Of a stretch of DNA of 64,000 nucleotides, positions 9,888 to 19,189 are shown piece after piece; position 1 is the first letter of the stretch; the number at the start of each line of letters is the position of its first letter. Source of the stretch: Pseudomonas asplenii (GTDB lineage: Bacteria; Pseudomonadota; Gammaproteobacteria; Pseudomonadales; Pseudomonadaceae); contig NZ_JSYZ01000010.1 of assembly GCF_001293465.1 (NCBI RefSeq), positions 1 through 64,000 on the forward strand, written 5' to 3'. A program made the position numbers and the translations under genes. The notes beneath the pieces were generated by a model that ran no database searches, had not been told where the DNA came from, and saw only the letters and a program-made list of their open reading frames with translations.

Positions 9888-11153
9888 ATGGAAATACATG
9901 ATCTCATCGGAGTTGGCTTCGGCCCTTCCAATCTGGCGCTGGCCATTGCGCTGCACGAACAACACCAGGACAGACGCCCTCAGAACATACGCTTCCTCGA
10001 AAAGTCAAAGAACTTTTCGTGGCATGAGCACATGTTGCTGCCCGACACGCGTATGCAAGTAGCATTTCTCAAGGATCTGGTTTCGTTACGCAACCCCAAG
10101 AGTCACTTTACTTTCGTCAACTACCTTCATGAGAAGAACCGTCTTCAGGCATTCATCAACCTGAAAACTTTCTATCCCAGCCGACAGGAATTCAGCGACT
10201 ACTTGGCATGGGCCGCCAGTCATTTCGATGACTGTATCGAATATGGCCAAGAGGTCATCCATGTCACACCCGTGTCAGAAGCGCGCTCCGTCAAACTGTT
10301 GAATGTGCACACGCGCGATACCCAGGGGCTCGAACGCTCTTACCTTACGCGCCATCTTGTCATGGGCGTTGGCGGAAGCATACGCATACCCGAGCAGTTC
10401 TCGCCTTATAAGCACGATCCAAGGATATTTCACTCAAGCAGCTATCTGAAACACATCGCCGAGCACCGCGGCGCCCAACGCATCGCGCTGGTAGGCGCCG
10501 GGCAGAGCGCTGCAGAAATATTCATGGATCTGCCGAATCACCTGCCCCACGTAAAGTGCGATTTGATCATGCGTCAGAGTGCCTTGCGGGTCTCGGACGA
10601 CAGCCCTTTCGTCAACGAAATCTTCGACGCCGACATAGTCGACTCTCTATTTGAGAACCCCGAGCGAAACAGTGCCTATATCAAAGATTTTCGCCATACC
10701 AATTACGCTGCTGCCAACCTGGACTTAGTCGAGCGCATTTACCAGCTCATCTATCAGCAGAAGGTCAACGGCGTGGAGCGGCATCGTGTTCTCAACGACC
10801 AAGAAATCACTGCCGTCGAAACGTCGGCACAAGGAGTGCATATCGCGCTACGCGATATGCACGACAATACGCGCACCACTGAGCAGTACGACTTGGTCAT
10901 ACTCGCCACAGGCTATCAACGAGACCATCATCGCACCCTACTCCAACCCTTGGCCTCGTATCTGAGCGACTTGCGCGTAGACAGGCACTATCGCCTGCAT
11001 ACGACAGATGACTTTCAACCCTCGATTTTCCTCCAAGGGGCCTGTGAAAACTCGCATGGCCTGAGCGACACGCTGCTGTCGATCCTCGCTACCCGGTCGG
11101 CAGAGATTTCTCATGCACTAGCGACCAGTCTGCACACCTGCGAACAGGCCTGA
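9888..11153 (+). CDS. L-ornithine N5-monooxygenase (PvdA/SidA family)
   Basis: FAD- and NADPH-dependent N-hydroxylase of 421 aa that converts L-ornithine (or possibly lysine) to the N-hydroxy amine, the first step towards a hydroxamate iron ligand. The FAD motif GVGFGPSNLALA lies at the N-terminus. The family signature FLKDLVSLRNPKSHFTFVNYL and the NFINL/FYPSR region match ornithine hydroxylases better than lysine ones. The NADPH-binding motif VGAGQSAAEIF is mid-protein, and LATGYQ lies near the C-terminus. ATG at 9888 is given as start; an in-frame TTG at 9882 has better spacing to AAAGGA and is possible. It is the only plus-strand gene in the left region and converges on the small gene at 11182. 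Its partner acylase gene is at the other end of the window (62577), so an acyl-hydroxyornithine residue is a likely building block. Confidence 0.95.
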   Translation: MEIHDLIGVGFGPSNLALAIALHEQHQDRRPQNIRFLEKSKNFSWHEHMLLPDTRMQVAFLKDLVSLRNPKSHFTFVNYLHEKNRLQAFINLKTFYPSRQEFSDYLAWAASHFDDCIEYGQEVIHVTPVSEARSVKLLNVHTRDTQGLERSYLTRHLVMGVGGSIRIPEQFSPYKHDPRIFHSSSYLKHIAEHRGAQRIALVGAGQSAAEIFMDLPNHLPHVKCDLIMRQSALRVSDDSPFVNEIFDADIVDSLFENPERNSAYIKDFRHTNYAAANLDLVERIYQLIYQQKVNGVERHRVLNDQEITAVETSAQGVHIALRDMHDNTRTTEQYDLVILATGYQRDHHRTLLQPLASYLSDLRVDRHYRLHTTDDFQPSIFLQGACENSHGLSDTLLSILATRSAEISHALATSLHTCEQA

Positions 11154-11164
11154 GCCGCACTAGC

Positions 11165-11195
11165 GGCAAATAGCGCTCATATCACGCTATTTGCC
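11165..11195. terminator. Perfect 11-bp inverted repeat between convergent genes
   Basis: GGCAAATAGCG at 11165-11175 and CGCTATTTGCC at 11185-11195 form an 11-bp perfect stem with a 9-nt loop. It lies 12 bp after the hydroxylase stop and overlaps the stop codon of the opposing small gene (11182-11184). The location between converging genes suggests a bidirectional terminator. No T-tract follows on either strand, so intrinsic termination is not certain. Confidence 0.6.
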
Positions 11196-11583
11196 ATGCC
11201 ACAGCCTCTCGTGCATGGGGCTTTCGCCCTGTTATGTCGGCGCGCAACCGAGTCGCGCCAGTCAGGTCTGCTGCCGTGAACTGCAAGGGAACCTTGACGC
11301 GCTGCACCCATGGCGTTGCGCAATCTCCGCCACGCCTCCAGCTCAAATAGAGGAAGCGTGCCTGGGCCACTCCATGGACGAAAGGCCCTGAAAAATCGAC
11401 CTGCCCGTGGTCCTTGGACCGCACTTGAACTTGGCATGTGAATTCATGAATACCAGCCTGGTTTTCCACACCTTCATGAACCACCTGCTTCTTATCCTGC
11501 AAGCCAACCTGGACTGCCTCCTCGAATTCTGGCAAGGCCTTACAGGATAGGACCACTGTTATACGCGCGGGCAAATCGCTCAT
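11182..11583 (-). CDS. Small conserved protein, DUF5990-like
   Basis: The protein is 133 aa. Its pattern recalls the uncharacterised DUF5990 family: LQDKKQVVHEGV, then HEFTCQVQVR, DFSGPFVHG and FLYLSWR, ending with WVQRVKVPL. The family has no known function and is often found as a stand-alone cytoplasmic protein. The gene lies 105 bp downstream of the two-module NRPS on the same strand and could be the last gene of that transcript. I see no catalytic motif, signal peptide or membrane segment. Its place inside the biosynthetic locus may be incidental. The family name is from memory of the pattern. Confidence 0.7.
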   Translation of the reverse strand: MSDLPARITVVLSCKALPEFEEAVQVGLQDKKQVVHEGVENQAGIHEFTCQVQVRSKDHGQVDFSGPFVHGVAQARFLYLSWRRGGDCATPWVQRVKVPLQFTAADLTGATRLRADITGRKPHAREAVAWQIA

Positions 11584-11688
11584 TCTATCCCCTCATTGGA
11601 ATGTGGGCGGCCTTGTACTGACCGCCTAGTGGAGACCTCATGCGCCGCCTACCACAGACCACCTCGCAGGCGACTATCGGATGGACTA

Positions 11689-14600
11689 TCAAAAATCGAA
11701 CGTTTCGAATTCATCGCATGACAGCTCGTCGAGGCGTGCGGCGAAGGCATGCAGCACGGGAATATCGAAGATGTCTCCCATAGACACCTCGATATCGAAT
11801 TTATCACGGATGCGCGCCACCAGTTGCCCAACCAATAATGAGTGGCCGCCCAGCTCGAAAAAGTCATCGTGCCGGCTAATATCGTCGACTGCCAATAGCT
11901 GCGACCATGTCGCGACCAGCCAAGATTCGGTGTCATTGATCGCGGGTTCGTACAAGCGCCTGGAAAAATCTTCCGACGCTGGCATTGGCAAGACCTTCAC
12001 ATCGACTTTGCCATTCACCGTTAATGGAAACTGTGCAATTTGCACATAGGCGACCGGCACCATATAAGCTGGCAAAATACCGGACAAATACTCACGAAAC
12101 GCAATCGGTGAGGGTGGGACTTCATCAGGTTGACCGAGGCGATAATAAGCAACGAGTCGAATCCCGCCGCTTGCTGATGCAAGAGCAACGACGTGAGCTT
12201 GTCCGACGGCAGGATGCATGGCCAGCCGCGCCGAAACCTCTCCAAGCTCGACACGGAAGCCACGGACATTCACTTGTTCATCTGCGCGCCCTGCGTATTC
12301 CAGCTCGCCATTGTCGAGCAAGCGTCCAAGGTCACCACTGCGATACATGCGCGCCCCTGACCGGGCAGAAAATGGGTCGGGCACGAAACGCTCCGCAGTC
12401 AATGCCGGCAGCCTGTAATATCCCCGAGCAACCCCTTCACCAGCAATCCAAATCTCGCCCAAGATGCCGTTGCCTGCAGGCTGCAACTGCTCATCTAGGA
12501 CATACACATGCCGCCCCGAGATCGCTTTGCCGACCGACCTCTGGGCCCATGGTTGTGTGTCGTCCTCGCTCAAGCGATGCCAGGTCGTATGGATCGTGCC
12601 CTCGGTGATACCATACATGTCGATAAACTGGGTTTGGCCAGCGGCATCGGCATCGAACCAACCACGAAGCAGTGCCGGATCCAGCTGTTCACCTCCAAAA
12701 ATCACCTGACGCAAGCTATGGGCTCGAGGTGCACGCAGGTGCTCCTCCACTATCTGCGCGAACGCACCTGGGGTCTGGCTGAATACCGTCACCCTCCGCT
12801 CACAGAGCCAACGGTACAGTTCTCCGGGGATGCGTGTTAGCGCTGCAGGGACCATCAGTACCTTCGACCCGGCGCGCAGACCGCCGAACAATTCCCATAC
12901 CGAAAAATCGAAAGCGATCGAGTGGAAGAGACTCCAGACATCGTCCTGTAACGCGCCTATCGTGCCCACGAGAACGTCCAGCAGCGAGCGGACCTGGGCG
13001 TGCTCCACAACCACTCCCTTTGGACGCCCTGTCGAGCCAGAGGTGTAGATGACATAAGCCGCAGCTGCGCCGGCGATTTCAACATCGAGCCCGTGAGCCG
13101 CAAGCCCTCCCCAGGCTGCATGTTCCATGTGATAGTCAAGCCATGCAGCATCGCTTTCTCCCGCCAGCGCTTGGCGCCCCTCGTCATCGATGATCACCAG
13201 CAGAGGCTGGCTGTCTTCGATGATCTCGAGCATGCGGCCCTTAACCGATTGCGTTTCAAGCGGCACATAAGCGCCACCGGCCTTGAGTATCGCCACAATT
13301 GCGATGACCAGTTCGATGCTCTTCGACATCGCCACCGCGACATGACTGCCAGCGCCGACACCGCGTGAGCGCAGATAGCGAGCCAGCTGATTCGCCGAGG
13401 CATCCAGTTCCAAGTAACCGAGTTGTCGCGAACCCTCTTCGATCGCAACGGCATTCGGGGTCATTCGCGCCCAATGGGACACGCAATCGTGCAGACAGGC
13501 GGAACTCGATGAAGGAATCATGGCGGCAACATCGTGAGCGCGGAGCAGACGATCAGATGCTAGACCGGAACTCGCATCGGAAAACAGGTTGCGCTCCTCA
13601 ACCAATGCCACCAGCACACACTTGAACGTCTGAAGGAAGTCAGCGACAGTGTCCTCGTCGAACAACGCAGTCGCGTAAACCCATGTCCCCCCCACCTCAT
13701 CGGTGCGCTCTTCCATCATCAGGGCCAGATCGCATTGCGTGGTTTGAATCTGCGGATGCACCTCGCTGATTTCCAGCCCTTCGAGCCGAAACTTGGCGGT
13801 CGGTGTGTTCTGCCAGACCAGCATGGCCTGGAAAAGGGGATTGTAGGCACGGTCACGAACAGGGCGTACCGCGTCGACGATTTGCTCAAACGGCACGTGT
13901 TGTCGCTCCTGCGCATCGATCGTCAGTTGCTTGATGCGCGCCAACAGCTGCGCCACCGAAGGCTTGTCGCCCAGACGTATATGCAGGGGCAAGGTGTTGA
14001 CGAAGCAACCGATGAGCCCCTCGAGCTCAAGCGTAGTACGGTTGGCCACTGGCGTACCAATAACCACCGATGTCTGCCCCGCCAGCCTATCCAGCAACAC
14101 GGCATAGGCACCCAGCAAAATCATGTAGAGCGTTACACCGTGACGTCTCCCCAGTTCACGTAGGGCAGCCGTCAAGGCACAATCGAGAGTGAAGGTCAGA
14201 CATTTCCCTGCTGGATCCTGAATCGCGGGGCGAGCACGTTGCGCAGGCAGCTTCAGACAGGCTGGCGCGCCGGCCATATGTTTGCGCCAGTAACGAAGAT
14301 CTTCATCATGCACAACCATGGTCTCACGTTGCCACAGCGCGTAGTCCGAATATTGCAGCGTCATCGGCATCAGAGGGTACATGTCGCCGTGGGCGAAGTG
14401 CCCATACAGCCCGGACAGCTCGCTGGCGAGCAGGCTCATCGACCAGCCATCGGAGATGATATGGTGCATTGTAACGAGCAACACATGTTCATCAGCCGCG
14501 AGCTGAAGCAAAGTAGCGTCAATCAGGGGCCCACATGCCAAGTCGAACGGTCGCTGGGCAGCATGGGCGAACAGCTTGGCCACGTGCAACTCGGCGTTTT

Positions 14601-17600
14601 CCTCGATCGCTATCGCTTCGACGCGCCAATTGAACCCCTCATCGGCAGAGACAACGACCGGCTGCACAACACCTCGCTCTTCGATGAATACGGTGCGAAG
14701 AACTTCGTGGCGCTCGACCACCTCCGCGAAGGCGGCCCTTAAGGCAGCGCTATCGAGCGCTCCCCGGATCCGCAAGCCGCCGCTCAGATGGTAGGCAAGA
14801 CTCTGGCGACGATCGAGCCGACTCAGGAACCACAGTCGTTCCTGGGCAAACGACAATCTAGCCGGACCTCCCTGGCGCTTGATCACACGCTCCTCTTGTG
14901 GTTTAGCTCGTTCGAGGGCGAGCGCGAAATCCTTGAGCAACGGATAGGCGAATACATCACGAACGCTGAGCGCGACCTGTGTCAGGGAGCGAACTCTCGA
15001 TACCACCCTGATAGCCAGCAGTGAATGACCGCCCAATGCGAAAAAGTCATCATCGACACCAAATACATCGCGCTCCAGCAACTCCCGCCACACGCCTGCC
15101 AGCAGTGACTGCATCGGCGTCAATGACACCAGCGACATAGGCTCGTCGGACCGGTTGACATCAGGCGAAGGCAATGCGGAGATGTCGATCTTGCCATGGG
15201 TATTGACCGGCCATCGCGCTACTTCAAGGTACAGGGCCGGCACCATGTAGGCGGGCAGCACCTCGCACAATCCAGCACGCAAGCGCTCGCTGTCGAGGGC
15301 TGCACCGTCTTCGCAGATGATATAGGCAATCAGCCGCTGTTGATCAGCAATGACTTTGGCATCTCGAACGCCGCCAACACCTCGGAGTGTCGACTCCACC
15401 TCCTCCGGTTCAATGCGATAGCCCCGCAACTTGATCTGCTTGTCGTTGCGGCAAACATACTCGAACTGCGCGTCCCGATTCCGCCGCCCGATGTCGCCCG
15501 TGCAATACAGACGCGTGCCGGGCGGCCCATAGGGATCAGGCAAGAAGCGGGCAGCGGTCAACGCGGGACGATCGAGATAACCTCGTGCGACGCCTGCACC
15601 ACCAATGCAGATCTCTGCGGCCAAGCCTTGTGGCGCCAGACGTCCGTATCTATCAAGAATATAGGTACGGCTGTTATCGAGAGCGTTGCCAAGGGGCAAT
15701 GTTCTCTCTGAGCGGGCATGATCCGCAGTCAGCTCGCCCATGATGGAATTGACCGTCGTTTCGGTCAGGCCATAGCTATCGCCAAGGCGTATTTCCTGAG
15801 TCCCCGAGGCCTTGAACCAGTCGCGCAAGGCGTCATGCTGCAGCTTCTCGCCACCCGCCAGGATAAGACGCAATGGCGGCCTGGGCAGGCAGCCTTGGTC
15901 ACCCGTGGCGACCTGCTGTGCCCAAAGGTGCCAGAATGCGGTCGGCAGATCTACCACGGTGACACGATGACGCGCCAAATAGCGCACGAAGGCATCGTCA
16001 GGCGCCACCGGACCATCGGGGCGCACCACGATGGCGGCGCCCACGCTCAAGGCAGGGAAAATCTCGGCAATGGCATTGTCAAACGAGGGCGAAGCGAAAT
16101 GTAGTACACGATCCTCTTCCCCCAGCCGACACCATCGCGCATGCGCACGCATGAATGTGACGACGTTGCGGTGCTCGACCGTAACGCCCTTCGGCTCCCC
16201 AGTAGAGCCTGAAGTGAACATGATATAAGCAGCTTGCTGCGCAGACACGCGCGGCAAAGACGACGGTGCATCGACGTCCTGGGTGCCAGACCAGCGTTCG
16301 AGCTGCCGCAGGTCAACATGAGCCAGCCCCAACTCGCGGGCCAACTCAGCCCCCTCGGCCCCGCTCAATACAAGAGCAGGCCGCGCAAGCCGAATCAGCA
16401 AACGCAGACGTGCTTGCGGATAGCCAGGATCAAGCGGCACATAGGCCCCTCCAGACTTCATCACCGCGAGCATCGCCACGATCATCTCGATCCCGCGAGG
16501 CAAGCACAACGCGATCCGGTCTTCCGCGCGCAGTCCAAGATTGCGCAGGTGCGTCGCCAATCTGCTCGCTCGCGTATCCAGCTCGAGATAATCGATGGTC
16601 TCCGCGTCGCTGATCAGACAAGGTGCCCTTGGCGTACGTGCAACCTGCGCCTCAAAGAGGCCATGTACGCTGTCACGGGCTAACAGAAAATCATCGACTC
16701 GCCCGTTCGAAGGGACGAGACGAGCCATTTGTTCCTCCGGGATCACCTGCAGATCGCTGACAGCACGATAAGGTGCGTGCTCCACCGCTACCGCCAACTG
16801 CTCTAACGCCTGTTCACAGTAGAGCGCAACCCGCTCAGGTTGCAGATCGGCCAAGGTCTGCACCTTCAACACCAGCGCCTGACCGGAGTCATCGACCGTA
16901 AGCACCAGAGGGAAACTCGTGCGCTCACTGACCAGGTCATCTTCCGAGCGCTCGGCCAATGGCGCTACGGACGATGCGGGCAGGTAACGGTAATCGAGCA
17001 GTGCCCCCGTCAGCGCCCCGCTCCCCTCAACGCCGCTACAGCGACGGGCCAGCGAGAACGGCGCATGCTCGTGTTCGACCAACTCACCTAACAGTCGTTG
17101 TGCCTGAATCAAACTTTGGCTCACGTCCAGGCTCAGCAAGTTCAGACGGAAAGGCAAGGTATTGACCAACATACCTAGCATGTTGGAAGTACGAGCCCGG
17201 TCGTTCATACGCCCAGATAACACCGTACCGAAAACCACGTCCTGTACCCCGCTCAGGCGCGACAGCACCAGCGTCCATGCCACGTGCAGAATTGCGGGGA
17301 TGCCGACACCATGACGCCTCGTCAGCTCACGTAGACGTGTCACCAGAGAAGCATCAAGCACTGTCCTGGCCTCACCGAGCACCGCTCGTGCATCCACCGC
17401 GTCCAATAGTCCCAACGGTGCAGTCGGCTCACGTAGATCGCCAAGCCGTTCGCGGAAAAACGCCTCATCGCGTTGCGTACCGAGCGCCCAAACCTTTACT
17501 GCGTAATCTGGGAACTGATTCACGATCGGCAGGCGTGCCTCATCACCAGCCATGATCAGGGACAACTCGTCTTGCATCAGACGCAAGGAGGTGCGATCCC

Positions 17601-18195
17601 CCACCAGATGATGAGACAGGATCAACAATGACCAGCCACCGGAATTCGATCGGGCGAAAAGCCCTTTCATCAGCGGAGCGGTACTGATATCAATGCGATG
17701 CTCAGGTCCTAGTTGGTCGGTCAGCCATTGATCGCTGGCACCCTGCACCGGAGCCTGGAGCTCCAGTATCGGCAACTCAACGGCACGTAGCACCACCTGC
17801 AAGGGCATAGCGAGCCCTTCCCACAGCACTGCGGTTCTCAGGACCGCATGGCGTTCAACCACCTTACACAGAGCCAGGACAAAACGATCAAGCGCATCGC
17901 GGCTTGTGAAATGAACAATCTGATGACGTAAATATGGGTCGGCATCGCCAGCCAACATATGATGGTACAGCAACCCCTCCTGTAGGGAGGTCAGAGGGTA
18001 GATGCCTTCGAGGTTCGATTCTCCCCCCGGCACCAAGGAAACAATCGTTTGTCGATCACGCGCCTCGCAAATAAAGGTTTGTGCTCCCTCGTGTTGTGTC
18101 GAGTCGATCAGGTTCTTTTTGACAAGCCTCTGGCGTAACGCTTCGCGCTGCTCCGCCGTCAACGATGGCGCGTTGACATAGGGTTCATCACGCAT
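11689..18195 (-). CDS. NRPS, two modules: C(dual-like)-A(unassigned)-T-C-A(Thr)-T
   Basis: From the ATG at 18195 (AGGGAAGA just upstream) it is 2,168 aa; an upstream ATG at 18231 has no ribosome site. A short N-terminal extension leads into a C domain with IYPLTSLQEGLLYHHMLAGDAD, close to the dual E/C motif HH[I/L]xxxxGD, and HHLVGDRTS near residue 195. The A1 core is FTSGSTGEPKG, with selectivity residues D-N-A-V-L-G-S-V-N-K, which match no code I know. T1 is FFALGGHSL. C2 is an LCL-type domain with HHIISDGWS. A2 has YTSGSTGRPKG and residues D-F-W-S-I-G-M-I-H-K, a threonine code. T2 is FFELGGHSL near the C-terminus. There is no thioesterase, so the chain passes on. It is divergent from the JmjC hydroxylase gene (169 bp between starts). 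The unassigned module is a candidate for the acyl-hydroxyornithine residue; that is a guess from context. Confidence 0.93.
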   Translation of the reverse strand: MRDEPYVNAPSLTAEQREALRQRLVKKNLIDSTQHEGAQTFICEARDRQTIVSLVPGGESNLEGIYPLTSLQEGLLYHHMLAGDADPYLRHQIVHFTSRDALDRFVLALCKVVERHAVLRTAVLWEGLAMPLQVVLRAVELPILELQAPVQGASDQWLTDQLGPEHRIDISTAPLMKGLFARSNSGGWSLLILSHHLVGDRTSLRLMQDELSLIMAGDEARLPIVNQFPDYAVKVWALGTQRDEAFFRERLGDLREPTAPLGLLDAVDARAVLGEARTVLDASLVTRLRELTRRHGVGIPAILHVAWTLVLSRLSGVQDVVFGTVLSGRMNDRARTSNMLGMLVNTLPFRLNLLSLDVSQSLIQAQRLLGELVEHEHAPFSLARRCSGVEGSGALTGALLDYRYLPASSVAPLAERSEDDLVSERTSFPLVLTVDDSGQALVLKVQTLADLQPERVALYCEQALEQLAVAVEHAPYRAVSDLQVIPEEQMARLVPSNGRVDDFLLARDSVHGLFEAQVARTPRAPCLISDAETIDYLELDTRASRLATHLRNLGLRAEDRIALCLPRGIEMIVAMLAVMKSGGAYVPLDPGYPQARLRLLIRLARPALVLSGAEGAELARELGLAHVDLRQLERWSGTQDVDAPSSLPRVSAQQAAYIMFTSGSTGEPKGVTVEHRNVVTFMRAHARWCRLGEEDRVLHFASPSFDNAIAEIFPALSVGAAIVVRPDGPVAPDDAFVRYLARHRVTVVDLPTAFWHLWAQQVATGDQGCLPRPPLRLILAGGEKLQHDALRDWFKASGTQEIRLGDSYGLTETTVNSIMGELTADHARSERTLPLGNALDNSRTYILDRYGRLAPQGLAAEICIGGAGVARGYLDRPALTAARFLPDPYGPPGTRLYCTGDIGRRNRDAQFEYVCRNDKQIKLRGYRIEPEEVESTLRGVGGVRDAKVIADQQRLIAYIICEDGAALDSERLRAGLCEVLPAYMVPALYLEVARWPVNTHGKIDISALPSPDVNRSDEPMSLVSLTPMQSLLAGVWRELLERDVFGVDDDFFALGGHSLLAIRVVSRVRSLTQVALSVRDVFAYPLLKDFALALERAKPQEERVIKRQGGPARLSFAQERLWFLSRLDRRQSLAYHLSGGLRIRGALDSAALRAAFAEVVERHEVLRTVFIEERGVVQPVVVSADEGFNWRVEAIAIEENAELHVAKLFAHAAQRPFDLACGPLIDATLLQLAADEHVLLVTMHHIISDGWSMSLLASELSGLYGHFAHGDMYPLMPMTLQYSDYALWQRETMVVHDEDLRYWRKHMAGAPACLKLPAQRARPAIQDPAGKCLTFTLDCALTAALRELGRRHGVTLYMILLGAYAVLLDRLAGQTSVVIGTPVANRTTLELEGLIGCFVNTLPLHIRLGDKPSVAQLLARIKQLTIDAQERQHVPFEQIVDAVRPVRDRAYNPLFQAMLVWQNTPTAKFRLEGLEISEVHPQIQTTQCDLALMMEERTDEVGGTWVYATALFDEDTVADFLQTFKCVLVALVEERNLFSDASSGLASDRLLRAHDVAAMIPSSSSACLHDCVSHWARMTPNAVAIEEGSRQLGYLELDASANQLARYLRSRGVGAGSHVAVAMSKSIELVIAIVAILKAGGAYVPLETQSVKGRMLEIIEDSQPLLVIIDDEGRQALAGESDAAWLDYHMEHAAWGGLAAHGLDVEIAGAAAAYVIYTSGSTGRPKGVVVEHAQVRSLLDVLVGTIGALQDDVWSLFHSIAFDFSVWELFGGLRAGSKVLMVPAALTRIPGELYRWLCERRVTVFSQTPGAFAQIVEEHLRAPRAHSLRQVIFGGEQLDPALLRGWFDADAAGQTQFIDMYGITEGTIHTTWHRLSEDDTQPWAQRSVGKAISGRHVYVLDEQLQPAGNGILGEIWIAGEGVARGYYRLPALTAERFVPDPFSARSGARMYRSGDLGRLLDNGELEYAGRADEQVNVRGFRVELGEVSARLAMHPAVGQAHVVALASASGGIRLVAYYRLGQPDEVPPSPIAFREYLSGILPAYMVPVAYVQIAQFPLTVNGKVDVKVLPMPASEDFSRRLYEPAINDTESWLVATWSQLLAVDDISRHDDFFELGGHSLLVGQLVARIRDKFDIEVSMGDIFDIPVLHAFAARLDELSCDEFETFDF

Positions 18196-18363
18196 ACATT
18201 CTTCCCTGAACAATTGTTTTGATTGGCACATCGATCAGCAATGATCGAGCTGTTCTGAAATGTCTATTGATAGAGTCGCATAGATCCTTCTAAGATGTCT
18301 TGTCAAACGACAGCGCCAAGACAATAGAATACTCTCTCCCTCGCGATCTCGGCCTCATTGATC

Positions 18364-19161
18364 ATGTCAAATCACCCCCTACCACCTGCGCCGCTGGCGA
18401 TAGATATTATCACCGCCCCCACACCCGAGACGCTCAACAGTCTCTACATCACACCGGGCAAACCCGTGCTCATTCGCGGCGTAACGGATCATTGGCCCGC
18501 GCGTTGGAAATGGTCCCATGAGTACTTCGCCAAACATGCCGGCCATACAACGGTAACGGTCAGCCGCCAAAGGGGCCGCGACGCGCAAGACATGCTGCTT
18601 GCCACATACCTGAAGTATCTCGAGTGCACTCAAGAAGCCGATCCTTTGTATCTGTGCAATTGGATTTTCGAACGCAATTGCCCGCAACTACTGAACGATT
18701 ACGAAGCACTCGACCTGTTCGAGCGTCTAGAAGCGAAACTGCCTGAAAACTTGCGACCGCAATGGCGCTGGATGTTCATCGGACCGGCTGGATCAGGCAC
18801 TCATCTGCACGTCGATGTTCTCGACACCAGTGCCTGGAATGTCGTGATTACGGGTCGCAAGCGCTGGCGGTTCTATTCTCCGGATCAGCAGGCCCTGATG
18901 TATCAAGGTCATGTAAACACTTTCGAACCTGACCTGACGGCCCACCCACTCTTCGCCCAGGCCCAAGCGATCGAATGCGTGCAACAACCCGGGGATCTTG
19001 TGTTCACGCCCAGTGGCTGGTGGCACCAGGTTCTGAACGAACGAGGCGGCATTTCAATCACAGAGAACTTCATTGATCGAGCCAATCTCGAACGCGTCAA
19101 ACAAGCTGCACAACGGGCAAACCTTGCCTATCTGGACCAGGCCGTCGCCGCCATCGGCTGA
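18364..19161 (+). CDS. JmjC/cupin_8-type Fe(II)/2-oxoglutarate hydroxylase
   Basis: A 265-aa cupin-fold oxygenase. The iron site is visible as THLHVDVLDTSAWN (HxD) and the distal His in PSGWWHQVLN. TGRKRWRFYSP between them is the usual basic segment of JmjC-like hydroxylases, and KPVLIRGVTDHWPARWKW near the N-terminus is typical of the cupin_8 family. Such enzymes hydroxylate free or carrier-bound amino acids or protein side chains. The gene starts at the ATG at 18364 (TTG at 18358 also in frame) with no strong ribosome site. It is divergent from the two-module NRPS and converges on the T-C gene, ending 28 bp from it. It is one of four 2OG-type oxygenases in the locus, so hydroxylation of one peptide residue is plausible. 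Substrate unknown. Confidence 0.88.
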   Translation: MSNHPLPPAPLAIDIITAPTPETLNSLYITPGKPVLIRGVTDHWPARWKWSHEYFAKHAGHTTVTVSRQRGRDAQDMLLATYLKYLECTQEADPLYLCNWIFERNCPQLLNDYEALDLFERLEAKLPENLRPQWRWMFIGPAGSGTHLHVDVLDTSAWNVVITGRKRWRFYSPDQQALMYQGHVNTFEPDLTAHPLFAQAQAIECVQQPGDLVFTPSGWWHQVLNERGGISITENFIDRANLERVKQAAQRANLAYLDQAVAAIG

Positions 19162-19189
19162 AACGGCGCGGCCGGCTGGAAAATCGCGC

